Assembly: GCA_022539475.1 (NCBI GenBank) | Contig: VCMS01000223.1 | Location: forward strand, 1-64,000 | From: Gracilaria domingensis | Lineage: Eukaryota; Rhodophyta; Florideophyceae; Gracilariales; Gracilariaceae | DNA: 64,000 bases | Direction of reading: 5' to 3' | Shown: piece after piece, positions 11,116-20,892 of the stretch | Position numbering within the stretch: position 1 is the stretch's first letter | How the letters are laid out: the number at the start of each line of letters is the position of its first letter | Position numbers and translations under genes: made by a program | The notes under the pieces: generated by a model | What the model was told of the DNA's origin: nothing | The model's input: the letters and a program-made list of their open reading frames with translations, nothing else | Database searches by the model: none

Positions 11116-11916
11116 CTAACTAATTGGGTACAAAATAGACATATTCCACAGCCCAAACATGTAGAGCTTACGTAGTTCGGTTGGTACAGCCCCATTATAT
11201 ATCTGGACAACCTTTCGAGATATACGCGACAGCATTACGTAACAGAGACATTTTGAGAGCTCCATATAGCAGCACCTGGTAATGTTGTTCTGCTTGCAAA
11301 ACAGTTCCATGAGATCATTACAAACAAAAGTGTTGCCAGAGATAGCCGAAACGAAATCTAGTTTGACGAATTCCTCGATTGCAGACTGCAACAAGTCTGC
11401 AAAAACGTTATAAGTAATTTCCCTGTAGAATAAAGTAAAGCAACCAATAAAAGCCGTAAACTCAACCCTTTCATTCAGGTGAAGTATAAAGTTTAGAACT
11501 ATCTTTCCGTCGGATACATGGATGCAATGCACATATATTGTGACTAGATGCGAAGTGCGGTTGCTCAATTCGGGACGAATATGCTTCAAATTGAGGTTGT
11601 ATGTCCGGTTGTAGTACTCCTGCACAATACTAAGAATCGTCAATGTCGTTAGGTTCTGTTCAAGAAACCATGGGCGTCGTTCATTACTCCTTCTCGAAAT
11701 AGAAGTGTACGCTTTATCCTGGATGCCGAAAGGCAGAACGTGAACCCAGAAAAACCTTGCAAGACAGTTACAGAGGTCTTTGTAAAAACTCTTGGAAAAG
11801 CGTTCGGTGGTCACCTTTAGCAATTCTACGAGAGAATCCGAGTACGGATTCTCTATCAGCAGATCAGTGAATCTTGCTTGTAGGAGAAATCTTGTTAGAT
11901 AGTGTAAAATTGCCAT
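11116..11916 (-). CDS. Orphan ORF, 266 aa, unknown
   Basis: An uninterrupted ATG-to-stop frame of 266 codons in AT-richer DNA than most genes here. The product is rich in Leu, Phe, Tyr and Cys, with a basic middle. No signal peptide or clear membrane helix was seen, and no family was recognised. Opposite-strand frames over the same bases are full of stops, so the frame is not a shadow of another gene. A gtaagt lies about 20 bases upstream of the ATG on the same strand, so a spliced leader or different first exon is possible. The compositional contrast and nearby pseudogenes suggest it may belong to a transferred or mobile segment. Confidence 0.35.
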   Translation of the reverse strand: MAILHYLTRFLLQARFTDLLIENPYSDSLVELLKVTTERFSKSFYKDLCNCLARFFWVHVLPFGIQDKAYTSISRRSNERRPWFLEQNLTTLTILSIVQEYYNRTYNLNLKHIRPELSNRTSHLVTIYVHCIHVSDGKIVLNFILHLNERVEFTAFIGCFTLFYREITYNVFADLLQSAIEEFVKLDFVSAISGNTFVCNDLMELFCKQNNITRCCYMELSKCLCYVMLSRISRKVVQIYNGAVPTELRKLYMFGLWNMSILYPIS

Positions 11917-13198
11917 TGTAAAAGATCCAACTTACTTGATGATATTCGACATCCCTCTGATACGCCTAGATTAGAACAGATCTTAGACAAGAGGAGAAAG
12001 GAAAGAGAGAAAAGGCCGAGAATAAACTTCGAAAATAGTGGAACGTTACCGGAGGGCGAATTGCAGCGGAGCGATGAGGATGGCGGCGACACGGAATGTG
12101 AACAAAAGCTGGGTAACGAAGCAAAGTTTGGAAGAGCCGCGAGAGTAGTTTGGTGAAAAGACGCAAGAGTGAGAATGCTAGGGTCGTTGCGCCGACCTGA
12201 GAGCTCTTACCAGTTAGAGCTCCACGCTACTACAGTTAGAAGTCTTATCTTGGGCTGCGTGAAGCTTTCCTTGGTAAATTGAGAGCATCTCGCTGGCGAG
12301 CGACATGTTCAAGTGTTTCAAATGACGACATAGATTTTGTAAGTCAAGAATGGTTACAGTCAGAGCTTGTGGACTTCTGCGACAGTGTCGACATGAATAC
12401 GGAGCTCATATATGCTTTGTGCCTTGCGTTATGCATAAAGATTGAAAAGAGCTACAGTTTGCACGCCTGACATAGTATTTAAAATGTTTGAGAGTCTCTG
12501 GACACACGTACACAGCTGTCCAAGATAGAAGAAAGTTTCCGGGAAGGCGAGGAAAGTTTCCTTCTGACGATTTCTTGGAACTTCCAATATGAATGAAATT
12601 TACAGAATGCAACTGGGAATCGCAATCTTCACGTCTTGGATCAACAATGTTGTACAAAATTTGAAATGAATACTACTCAAGGTCTTTGAATCATTGAGTT
12701 TTAGTTCGATAAGATCTGCAGTAATTGGCAATGATAAGCAGTGATTGTCGTAGAAGCTATTGATGTACCTTTGATTTTATGCTTGTTGAGTTAAACATTT
12801 AAGTGAAAAAGCCAGTGGCAATTAGAGAACGAACCATTTATCCATTTCTCAATCAGGCTTAGAGCTTATGCCTATTTTCATAGACTTTGTGTGCAACGTC
12901 TTAGAAAGATAAACAAATTCAAATATGTTTACTATTTATAGTAAAAATAAAACTTTTTGCTAGTCACTTAGTCGTTACTCATTTATTCTTCTATCACGTC
13001 AGTCAGTCACAAATACGGGCCTGAATGGAACCGTTTCGAGACTGCGCTCAAGCTGTAGTAACCCAAAAACCACTAGGCTGCAAATCTGTGTAGGTATGAG
13101 GGTGGTAGCCAGCGGCAGGTTTATAGGATAAACAGGTAAACGTAGCAGTGGAGATGCTTCTAGTCTTCATTTTATTCGAAACAAAGGCCCCAGAACGA
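11917..13198. other. Intergenic, AT-rich
   Basis: No supported gene. On the plus strand 11940-12165 is open and encodes a strongly charged peptide (Arg/Lys/Glu-rich) that could be an exon, but it has no start or match. The rest (12250-13190) is AT-rich with many stops on both strands. Confidence 0.4.
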
Positions 13199-13765
13199 CT
13201 ACAACTGTTTTTCAGATTTCTGAATACCACGGGTAGGCTTCTTATTACGACAATGCGTTTTAGCGTTACTCAGCCTCGTGAATTCTGCTTTGCACAATGG
13301 GCAGTAAAATATTCTTTTCAAATGAATTTCCCTAAAATGTCTTCTGAGCCCGTCAATTGATACGTAACTCTTTGTGCATCCTTCGACCTGGCAGCGAAAT
13401 CGGGTTTTTGTCTCCTCAGATGATTTCTGTGTCGTCGTTCGTGAAACTTGGTGATCCAAATTGGTCGAAACTGTGGGTAATGCTGCAGATGCTGTGTGTG
13501 CTGTTGAACCTTGGCGCGTTCTTTTGTTGACCGTTTTACAGCGAGCACCTGAAGCAAGGTCTGGCTGCCGGACACCTGATGACGAGCTACCTGCATATTG
13601 AATTTCGTCACTAGCAGAAAGCTGTTGAATAGCTCTTGCCGCGTTTGCGGTGGCATCACTCAAGAACGAAGATTGCGAGGGCGTTGAGGTATGGTTTTCT
13701 GTTTTGTGTGTTCGAAGATCTCTCAAAGACAGGAAGCGTTGTCCACACTTAGGGCAGTTGTACAT
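13199..13765 (-). CDS. C2H2 zinc-finger protein
   Basis: Starts at the ATG at 13765, which begins MYNCPKCGQRF; the frame is open a little further up only through a GTG. The 188-residue product has an N-terminal finger (C-x2-C-x12-H-x4-H) and a Ser/Thr-rich linker. Two more Cys/His fingers follow near residues 122-170: CQVEGCTKSY with H-x4-H, and YCPLCKAEF with a final H-x3-C. The end is basic. Such proteins usually bind DNA or RNA in the nucleus; the target is unknown. Flanks are AT-rich and gene-poor. An upstream exon cannot be excluded because the first finger begins right at the start codon. Confidence 0.65.
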   Translation of the reverse strand: MYNCPKCGQRFLSLRDLRTHKTENHTSTPSQSSFLSDATANAARAIQQLSASDEIQYAGSSSSGVRQPDLASGARCKTVNKRTRQGSTAHTASAALPTVSTNLDHQVSRTTTQKSSEETKTRFRCQVEGCTKSYVSIDGLRRHFREIHLKRIFYCPLCKAEFTRLSNAKTHCRNKKPTRGIQKSEKQL

Positions 13766-14772
13766 GACAGTTGAAGTTTTTAGAATCGATCTCTGATAAA
13801 GCACGAAGAGGATGATGGTCCTTTAACCAAAATGTAAAGAATACAGAAGTGGGAAAGATCGAGAACTGCAGAAGAAAAATCTTCATGAACTTCTCTCTCT
13901 CTCTTTTTATAAGTATACCCTTGATTCCGGCATGCCACAGAACATTTCTATTGGAATGAACTTGTCACGGTGCAACAAGAAGAAGTCGACAACGAAGTGT
14001 TCAGACGAATTATTGGACATGAAAGCATGCCAGAGATTCAAAGCCATCATTGATTTCCATCTTTATTTGCTTGCTTTTGTCGCAAAGAACATGTCACCTG
14101 AGGCGAATATCTTGTAGTTGGAATTAGTGGGGGAGATTTCTGGAGTTCTACACCTGCATCTAATTGCATCAGACTTGAATCAAATAGAACCAATTCGTGG
14201 TGATTCTTTGCACTCGTGAGAGTTTAACCTCTTGCAGAGTGGCTTCCTTCCCCTGGCATTTACGAACGTCTCACGGTTGATGCCTTTCATACACTTGGAA
14301 ACTTTGTAGCACTTGCGTTCGACATAATCATCATATTCGCTTTTGGCGGAAGTGATTGCATACTTGTTGCGCAAACGTCTCTGAGAACATCAACCGAAAT
14401 GAGTCGAAACTCTTTGGGCCACTTGCAGAGTTCCAAGTTGAGACCACTCTCCAAGGTGAGACCACTTGCTTCAGTGGCTCCGGCAGGTATGATCTTGTGC
14501 GAATCCAATCTTGCTTTAACCTGTGTCCCCGTTTCGGCGCAACGCATCACACACCTCATTTCTTCCTATCAGCACCTCTAGTCGTTACAGCATCACCGTT
14601 GTGATTCTCAGAATTATGCAGCCATCTTTATGAGCGCCATTTTCGTCAATTCCAGAGACTGACACAATGGTTATGTCACAGCTACATCTCCACATGAATC
14701 AAAGTATTCGACGCTTGATTCATGAAAGCAAGGAGTCGATTTCCACTCTGCGGTGACTCTAGTCCCATTTTT
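13766..14772. other. Intergenic with possible minus-strand coding remains
   Basis: Contains a CT-rich microsatellite near 13890-13910. Between 14180 and 14560 two overlapping minus-strand frames encode Cys- and Lys-rich peptides that would need a frame change or intron to join. They could be the remains of a small secreted protein gene. No family was recognised. Confidence 0.3.
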
Positions 14773-16341
14773 TCACAACGAGCATTCCACATCTTCACGT
14801 GAAGCCTCATACTCCCTAATCCAGTCCAAACGGTTGCAAACAGACTCTAAGCGAGACTGCAAATATTCTGTAAACAGAGCCCACTCCATCTCGTGGAACT
14901 CATATTCGCGTAGACATGTTTCCAACACGACAGCATCACGTATAAGATTTGCAAGTGTCAGGAGTCTTGGAAAGTCTTCCTCGCTAACCATTGGCATCCA
15001 ATGCTTCCAATATTCTCGTCGCATTGAGCCCGTACAGCGTGTTTCCAGGCGCCAAACCAGGTTGGAGACAAGATCCATGTCAGCAAAGGGGTGCCCTATA
15101 TGCGCATAGCTCCAATCATAAAAACAATATCCACGCCCTCCTCTAACGTCTCGAACCCCTACATTGCATTCCACAATGTCCCCGTGAACCAATGTATTCG
15201 GAATTCCATAACTTGAGATCGTCTTACATATCTCTTTCACCTCCTCCTCTCGACCTTGGATATCTCGAAGAATCTCTGTGTATTTCTGGCTTCCCTTTAC
15301 CGCTTTCTCCAGACCTTCATGGTATAATAATTGGTGGATATTACAGTAGAGCCATTCACTATCTCGCACCTTTAGTCCTCCCGCTCTTAGTTCATCCACA
15401 TGTTCCATGGAGAAATATTGCATTTGGGAAAGAGTTTCCGACAACAGCTTTACATCAATGTCTTCACGATCTGATTCAATCGACCCACCATTTTGCTGCA
15501 TGAAGACACTCTCCTCTTCGTTGAATGAAATAACTTCTGGTACAACTCCTAATTCGTTTAGAACTTTTGCAATCGTCACTGTTATACGACCTTCCTCAAG
15601 TACCGGCAAGCCCGCTTTGAAGAAAACTAGCTCCAATTCACCGTCACGAACTGTTGAATATTCCGTTTTCGACAAATCCAACCAACAGGACCAAACTGTT
15701 GAAGAGGAATTGTCCACAATCTTCATAAAGCGACGGTAAAGCTTATGCTCATCTATGTTACACTGTGTTACACCATTCATCCATCTCAACATCTTTGTGA
15801 ACCATCCCATACGGCGCCATGGAGGCATTCTGATATGCACCTCTCCGGTAATCTCCTTCATCGTTTCCAGTACCACCTTTTTCATGTCCATTCCAGTTTC
15901 CTTCTCCGTTTCAACCCAGTTTGCTTTCTCCAATCCTTTCACACACATCCATTCTGTAGTCCTTGTGCAATCCACACTCTTTGGCTCCTCTCCCCATTCC
16001 ATCAGCAACACTGCTATGAAGTCGACCTTCTCTCCCCACAGCGTACGTTCCATTCCTTCTTTCAGGTCTTTGTGTGTCGCCCACAACTCGCGAACAAATC
16101 TCAGCCTGACGCCTAGAAATGATTCGACACGATTCTCCAAACAACTCAGAGTAGACGTTAGATATTGGAACCCACATAATGGTAAAGTAGGCAACCGAAC
16201 CGATGCGTCTGCCTGCACTTCTACAAGTACTTTGTTTCTTTCTTCCGACGGAAACAATATGACGAAACGCTGCCGTGAGTCTGACTCGAAGTCAGATCCG
16301 CAAAACCCCTCTAGTGATGGGCTGTCCGGGTGTGGCTGCAT
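14773..16341 (-). CDS. APH/choline-kinase-fold phosphotransferase-like protein
   Basis: A 522-residue protein starting at the ATG at 16341. The last 200 residues carry the phosphotransferase hallmarks of the aminoglycoside phosphotransferase/choline kinase fold: a catalytic-loop-like LVHGDIVECNVGV (HGD-x4-N) and, after it, CFYDWSYAHIGHPFADMDLV, which matches the metal-binding D-W and the GxPxxD(L) turn. The N-terminal 200 residues show only a Trp/Glu-rich pattern and no family signature. Substrate unknown; relatives phosphorylate small alcohols or amines such as choline, homoserine or fructosamine. The protein is longer than a typical APH domain protein (about 300 aa). No introns seen. Confidence 0.6.
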   Translation of the reverse strand: MQPHPDSPSLEGFCGSDFESDSRQRFVILFPSEERNKVLVEVQADASVRLPTLPLCGFQYLTSTLSCLENRVESFLGVRLRFVRELWATHKDLKEGMERTLWGEKVDFIAVLLMEWGEEPKSVDCTRTTEWMCVKGLEKANWVETEKETGMDMKKVVLETMKEITGEVHIRMPPWRRMGWFTKMLRWMNGVTQCNIDEHKLYRRFMKIVDNSSSTVWSCWLDLSKTEYSTVRDGELELVFFKAGLPVLEEGRITVTIAKVLNELGVVPEVISFNEEESVFMQQNGGSIESDREDIDVKLLSETLSQMQYFSMEHVDELRAGGLKVRDSEWLYCNIHQLLYHEGLEKAVKGSQKYTEILRDIQGREEEVKEICKTISSYGIPNTLVHGDIVECNVGVRDVRGGRGYCFYDWSYAHIGHPFADMDLVSNLVWRLETRCTGSMRREYWKHWMPMVSEEDFPRLLTLANLIRDAVVLETCLREYEFHEMEWALFTEYLQSRLESVCNRLDWIREYEASREDVECSL

Positions 16342-17197
16342 GGAATGACAGTAATACCTGGCTGTTGTTTGATAGTCTCGTGGCTCACGGCGGTCAGGCG
16401 AAAACTTCTAACCGAACAGAGAGACAGAGATCGTGCAAAACGACAGGGAGCGTTTGAGGCTCGTCAGCGTAGCCCTCAACTGTGAAACCTTATCACAACC
16501 CGTGATAGATACTGTACCGACGGTACATGCAAGTCTCATGAAAGCGATGGTGTTTGAGCATCTTTCGGGCCGCCGACGCTTACCAAGACATTGATCTTTA
16601 GTAAAGATTCTTTACAGGTACGCGTACAGTACCGTTGTACATCAGCTTACATTGTCGACCGATGCATAAACGAGACGCGCGCGCAGAAAGTGAAATGTGG
16701 TCACGCCGGGTCGCCGCTGTTGCAACCCGGGCGCCGTTACCACCCTCAGTTAAGACAGGCCCTGTCAAGAGTCTTTGAGTCAAGACGCAGTTGTTATCCA
16801 CACCGACAACTGCCACAGCCGAGCGCGCCGTGCGCGCAAGCGATCATGATCAGGCCCTGACTGCTCAGATCCCCCGAGCGATTGCTTCCGAGCCCTACGA
16901 CCCCCGCCATGAACACCGTCTCGTCGCGTCTCCCGGAAGCGCGCCTCTCAGAAGCGCGCCTCCCTAAGCGAGCGTCCTCTCCCATCAAGTCTGCGCCATG
17001 ACCTCGTCCAACACTTCTACAGCGCCGCGAAGGAAGCATCCGGCCGGCTCTCTCTGTGCGATGTCTTCCTAGTAACCGCCAGACAAGTCGCTGCATCTTC
17101 ATGACCTCATTCTGTTTGGAATTGGCGGCGCTGGCCGAGCCGCGCGCAGTTTAGCCGGCCGGGGTGTTACCATCTCCTTTGCCGTTGCCGCGGTCGC
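16342..17197. promoter_or_regulatory. GC-rich upstream region of the APH-like gene
   Basis: About 850 bp between the minus-strand APH-like gene and a possible plus-strand transcript. It becomes GC-rich towards 16660-17190. Open frames in it are composition-driven. No specific factor site is recognised. Confidence 0.35.
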
Positions 17198-17611
17198 ATG
17201 TTTGTTGTCGGCCTTGTCGTACGTGAATATGGCTCGAGATTGCAGAGTACTGGCGGTGCCTACTCATTTTCTAGGTAAGACCTGGCGAGCTTCCGGTCTT
17301 TTTGGTGAGCATGTCTTTCTATTGAGGGAGTATGGTTTCAGTGCTGCTGCTATTGCTCCTTCGTGGGCTTCTTATCTGTCCGATGTGTTTCCTCTTCTGT
17401 CACTGTGAGCCACCGGAGTCTAGTCCCATTTCTCCCGGCTCGCCTTTTCCTTGGTGGGATGTAGAACCCTGTGCTGGCGTTGGGACTCAAAGAGAACACG
17501 TGGGCTATCAACGCGTGTATCGTTCTCTATGCCTTTTTCGTGCTCATAATCGTTGCTTTGGCTCTCAGAAGGTTGATGCGCAAATCTGGGACCCGTTTCT
17601 TCCGTCTAGAT
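17198..17611 (+). other. Possible small membrane protein gene, structure unresolved
   Basis: An ATG at 17198 opens a short frame that reaches a good donor-like gtaaga at 17275. Downstream, another frame (about 17465-17608) encodes one convincing membrane helix (INACIVLYAFFVLIIVALAL) followed by a basic tail and a stop. A simple set of splice sites joining the two in frame was not found, so either the model is incomplete or only one part is real. Confidence 0.25.
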
Positions 17612-17759
17612 TGAAAGCCGTCGTCACCACATCGAGTGCTAGCCTTCCTTCGTATATTATTTGCATACGTAGGCATTTTCGTGGAATAGGCTACATAATG
17701 TGGCTATGTCCGACTGTTTTCAATTTTCTGCAAACGCCTGATGGCCGACGGCGGTAAAT

Positions 17760-18496
17760 AGCGGATTCACCTAGCATAAAAAACGCCGGAAGCGCGTGAC
17801 AAAAAGTACGAGCAGACCACATAGCAAGAAGAAGCTGTCGCTAGATCTTTGCCAGCTGTTGGTTCTTGAGCATAGATACGTGTTCTTTACTGCACGCTGC
17901 AACAGCAATACATACGGGAAGGATGTGCTGCGTTTCGCTGAATCAATCCACCGCGTGATACGTATAGAAGACTACCCAAAAAAGTTGTGTTGAAATTCCA
18001 GCAGCAATCGATTGGGACATCAGCTTTCATTGCTTCACTTCGGATCTTGGGTTTGTTTCATCCGGAATTGCTTGTGCGATTGGAGAGCTAGGGCAATCTC
18101 GATTCCAAAAAGTTCACCAACAAGCCCGGCACTGTTTCGCTATGAGATGGTCGCGGAGCAAAAAAGCAGCCCATAAAAGAAAAAAAAGAGCATTTCATGC
18201 TCTCCATGAACATGGCCTCGGATACGACAGAGTTTAAGCATTAAGGCATGCGTTTATGGCGCAGATTGCTGCTTCTAGATGCTCATTAGATCTTGACGAG
18301 ATAGCCGTGGAGCCAATATCCCTCACCATAACAATATGTACTCTCGGCAATAAGTGTTGCAACAAAACCATCGCTCTTTGTGCGACATTTTTGCACTCAA
18401 GAAGCGCAGGTTTGAGGTACTCTGTATTTCAAAAAGATAGCACTTTTCTCTAATAGACCGCACTCTACGCAGCAGGGCTTTACTCTATGCACGGCA
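17760..18496. other. Intergenic, no gene seen
   Basis: Lies downstream of the isocitrate dehydrogenase stop. Short open frames only; no feature recognised. Confidence 0.4.
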
Positions 18497-19949
18497 TTAA
18501 GACGCTTCGGCATGGTCAACCAATGGTTCACTTGAAAGACGATCAACCACAGCATCAATGTACTCATTAGTGGTAACCCAAAACTGACGATCTGTACCTT
18601 CGTTCCCGTGGATACAAATGGCAAGATCCTTCGTCATTGTACCACTTTCCACAGTATCAATACAAGCCTTTTCAAGTCGGGTTGCAAAATTAACAAGATC
18701 TTCATTGTGATCGAGTTTCCCTCGATGTTCTAAACCACGAGTCCATGCGAAAATGGATGCAATCGGGTTGGTGCTTGTTTCCTTCCCTGCCTGATGCTGA
18801 CGGTAATGGCGAGTAACCGTACCGTGTGCAGCTTCCGTCTCAATAGTCTTACCATTGTCATGGGGGCAAACAAGAGTGGATGTCATGAGACCCAAGCTCC
18901 CGAAACCCTGTGCGCTGATGTCTGTATCAAAAAGAAAAAAGAGCGAAGCACAACATAAGGAAAAGGATGATTAGCAGACGGTTCACAACAACAATATGCC
19001 AGGACAAAACCATTCAAAGTCACGTACCAGAGATAACATCACCGTCATAGTTCTTCAGAGCTGCGACGTAGCCGCCATCAGACTTAATCATATAAGCAAC
19101 AAAGTCGTCAATAAGACGGTGTTCGTAAGGAACATCGGGATAATCACTGTGAACCTCAGCAAAGATCTGTAAAAATCGCCCATCATACTGCTTGAGAATA
19201 GTATTCTTGCTGGCAAGAATAACTGGCAATCCTCTCATACGAGCATACGAGAAAGTAGCCTTTGCAAACCCGTAAATACTCTCATCTGTGTTATACATAC
19301 ACAAACCAACTCCAGCGTCTTCAAATTGGTGCACAACGTGTTCATCAACACGACCGTTTTCATGTTCGAACACCATCTTGAGCGTACCTTTTCCAGGCGG
19401 GATGCGCATGTCGACGGACTTATACTGGTCGGCATAAGCATGACGAGCAATGATAATAGGTTTGTTCCACGCCTTCACAAGACGCGGGACGTTTTGGACG
19501 ATGATGGGCTCTCTAAACACAGTACCATTGAGAATAGCTCGAATAGTTCCGTTTGGTGACTTGTACATGCGCTTGAGACCAAACTCATCGACACGGGCTT
19601 GATCAGGGGTGATACCAGCACACTTGATGCCAACGTTATGCTCCAGAATGGCGTGAGCAGCCTCGACTGTGACTCTGTCATCTGTCTTATCTCTGTTGAC
19701 TATACCAAGATCATATTCGATGATAGGAACATCCAGGTACGGTGTGATGAGGCGATCTTTGATAGTGGCCCATATCATGCGTGTCATCTCATCTCCATCG
19801 AGAGAAACAACGGGATTATCGACCTTAATCCTCGCAGCTGGAGCAGCAGCAGCTGCAAACGAGCGGAAGGGAAGCGAACTCGAACTGGCAGCGACAGACA
19901 TAGACCTGGCTGCCAGGGCGGCTGCGCCGCGAAGCGCGCGCGGGTGCAT
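18497..19949 (-). CDS. IDH2: NADP-dependent isocitrate dehydrogenase, mitochondrial, one intron
   Basis: Two exons, 19949-19028 and 18921-18497, give 448 residues. The start is the ATG at 19949 (the frame opens three bases earlier with a GTG). The first 40 residues are Ala/Arg/Ser-rich without acids, a mitochondrial-type presequence. The body follows eukaryotic NADP-IDH closely: [19 protein letters not shown] (substrate loop), KNYDGDV across the splice, then [12 protein letters not shown] and [18 protein letters not shown], which bind NADP, and a C-terminal [11 protein letters not shown]. It oxidises isocitrate to 2-oxoglutarate and makes NADPH, supporting redox balance and nitrogen assimilation. 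The joined phase is exact (Ser-Asp codon over the splice). A GC-rich upstream region separates it from 20.9 kb. Confidence 0.95.
18922..19027 (-). other. Spliceosomal intron in isocitrate dehydrogenase
   Basis: 106 bp, with gtacgt at the 5' end and gatacag at the 3' end. A tgctaat branch-like site lies about 50 bases before the acceptor, followed by a T-rich tract. Removal restores the conserved reading frame. Confidence 0.9.
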
Positions 19950-20892
19950 CACGAACAGACCAGCAAAAGCGTGCAGAGTGAGAAGTCTGCAGGGCGGCCA
20001 AACGATAAGTTGGAACGTGCAAGCTGCGGAGCTCGCCGGAGTCTATAAGCTCAGCTGGAGCTCGCGGGTGAATCAAAGCAAGGCCTGACTTGCAGTCCGG
20101 ACCGACAGGCGGGGTGGCGGATGGGTTGTCAGATGTGCAGATTCGTGTCGTCTCGAAGCGGCGCGATTGGTCACCTGTTTTGTGCGCTCATTGGTTTGAG
20201 CAGATATTTGCCCGCGGTTGCGTTGCGCAGGATGCAGCAATGCCCACTTTGGAAGATATCTTCGTGGCCGCCAACGGTCGCCCATTGTGCTCGCGGCCAT
20301 GTCAACGGGCCCGTTCTGTTCAGATGACAATCTCCGGCGCGGAGAAAATCATTGCTGACTTACCTTCTGTAAATCGACAGGCATCATGTCGCGCTGATCG
20401 CGACGAAAGTGCGTGTATTGCTGAAGTACTAAAGTTACCGCCGATTGTTTTGCTCGTGCTCAAACTGGAGCGCATTTCTTGGCGATCATGAGTGACTTGT
20501 GTGGTCCTGGTGTAGTTTTCCGGTGTCGCACATGTCGCGCAAATCAAGTGAGCATTCGATGTGTGGCTCTAGTAGATCGAGAACGTGACCGTCAAGAAAG
20601 GCATGAGAGTGTAAGTCACGGATAGGTGTGTACTGCAAGACAATACACGAAAACGGCATCAACTTTAGCGGCGACCAAGCTAAGAAGTTCCCCCAGAGCT
20701 GCAAACTGAATATTAAAAGGTATACGCGGCGTATAACACGCCTAACAGATAAGGATAACTCCTGTAGTCCGAAAAAGACAGCCAATCCCCTTTCCCGCTA
20801 CTACGGTTCGTGCCTAGAGAGGCAGAGTTTGGAAGATATGTAGCGACAGCAGTCACCCTCAGTCATTGCTACCTAGCAACGTATGGACAGCG
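19950..20892. promoter_or_regulatory. Upstream region of isocitrate dehydrogenase
   Basis: GC-rich near the IDH start, AT-richer after about 20500. Open frames on both strands overlap each other and show no protein features. It ends at the 3' end of the DHAR-domain gene. Confidence 0.35.

Noticed and set aside
12185-12247. Possible tRNA on the minus strand
   Set aside because: A D-arm-like stem with GGTA and a second stem are present, but there is no T-arm (GGTTCRA) and no acceptor stem.
17332-17757. 141-codon frame on the plus strand
   Set aside because: It starts with TTG/GTG-type codons, its composition is odd and it competes with a better membrane-helix frame.
19950-20785. Several 70-130-codon frames upstream of isocitrate dehydrogenase
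   Set aside because: They overlap one another on both strands and none shows a domain, signal peptide or helix.
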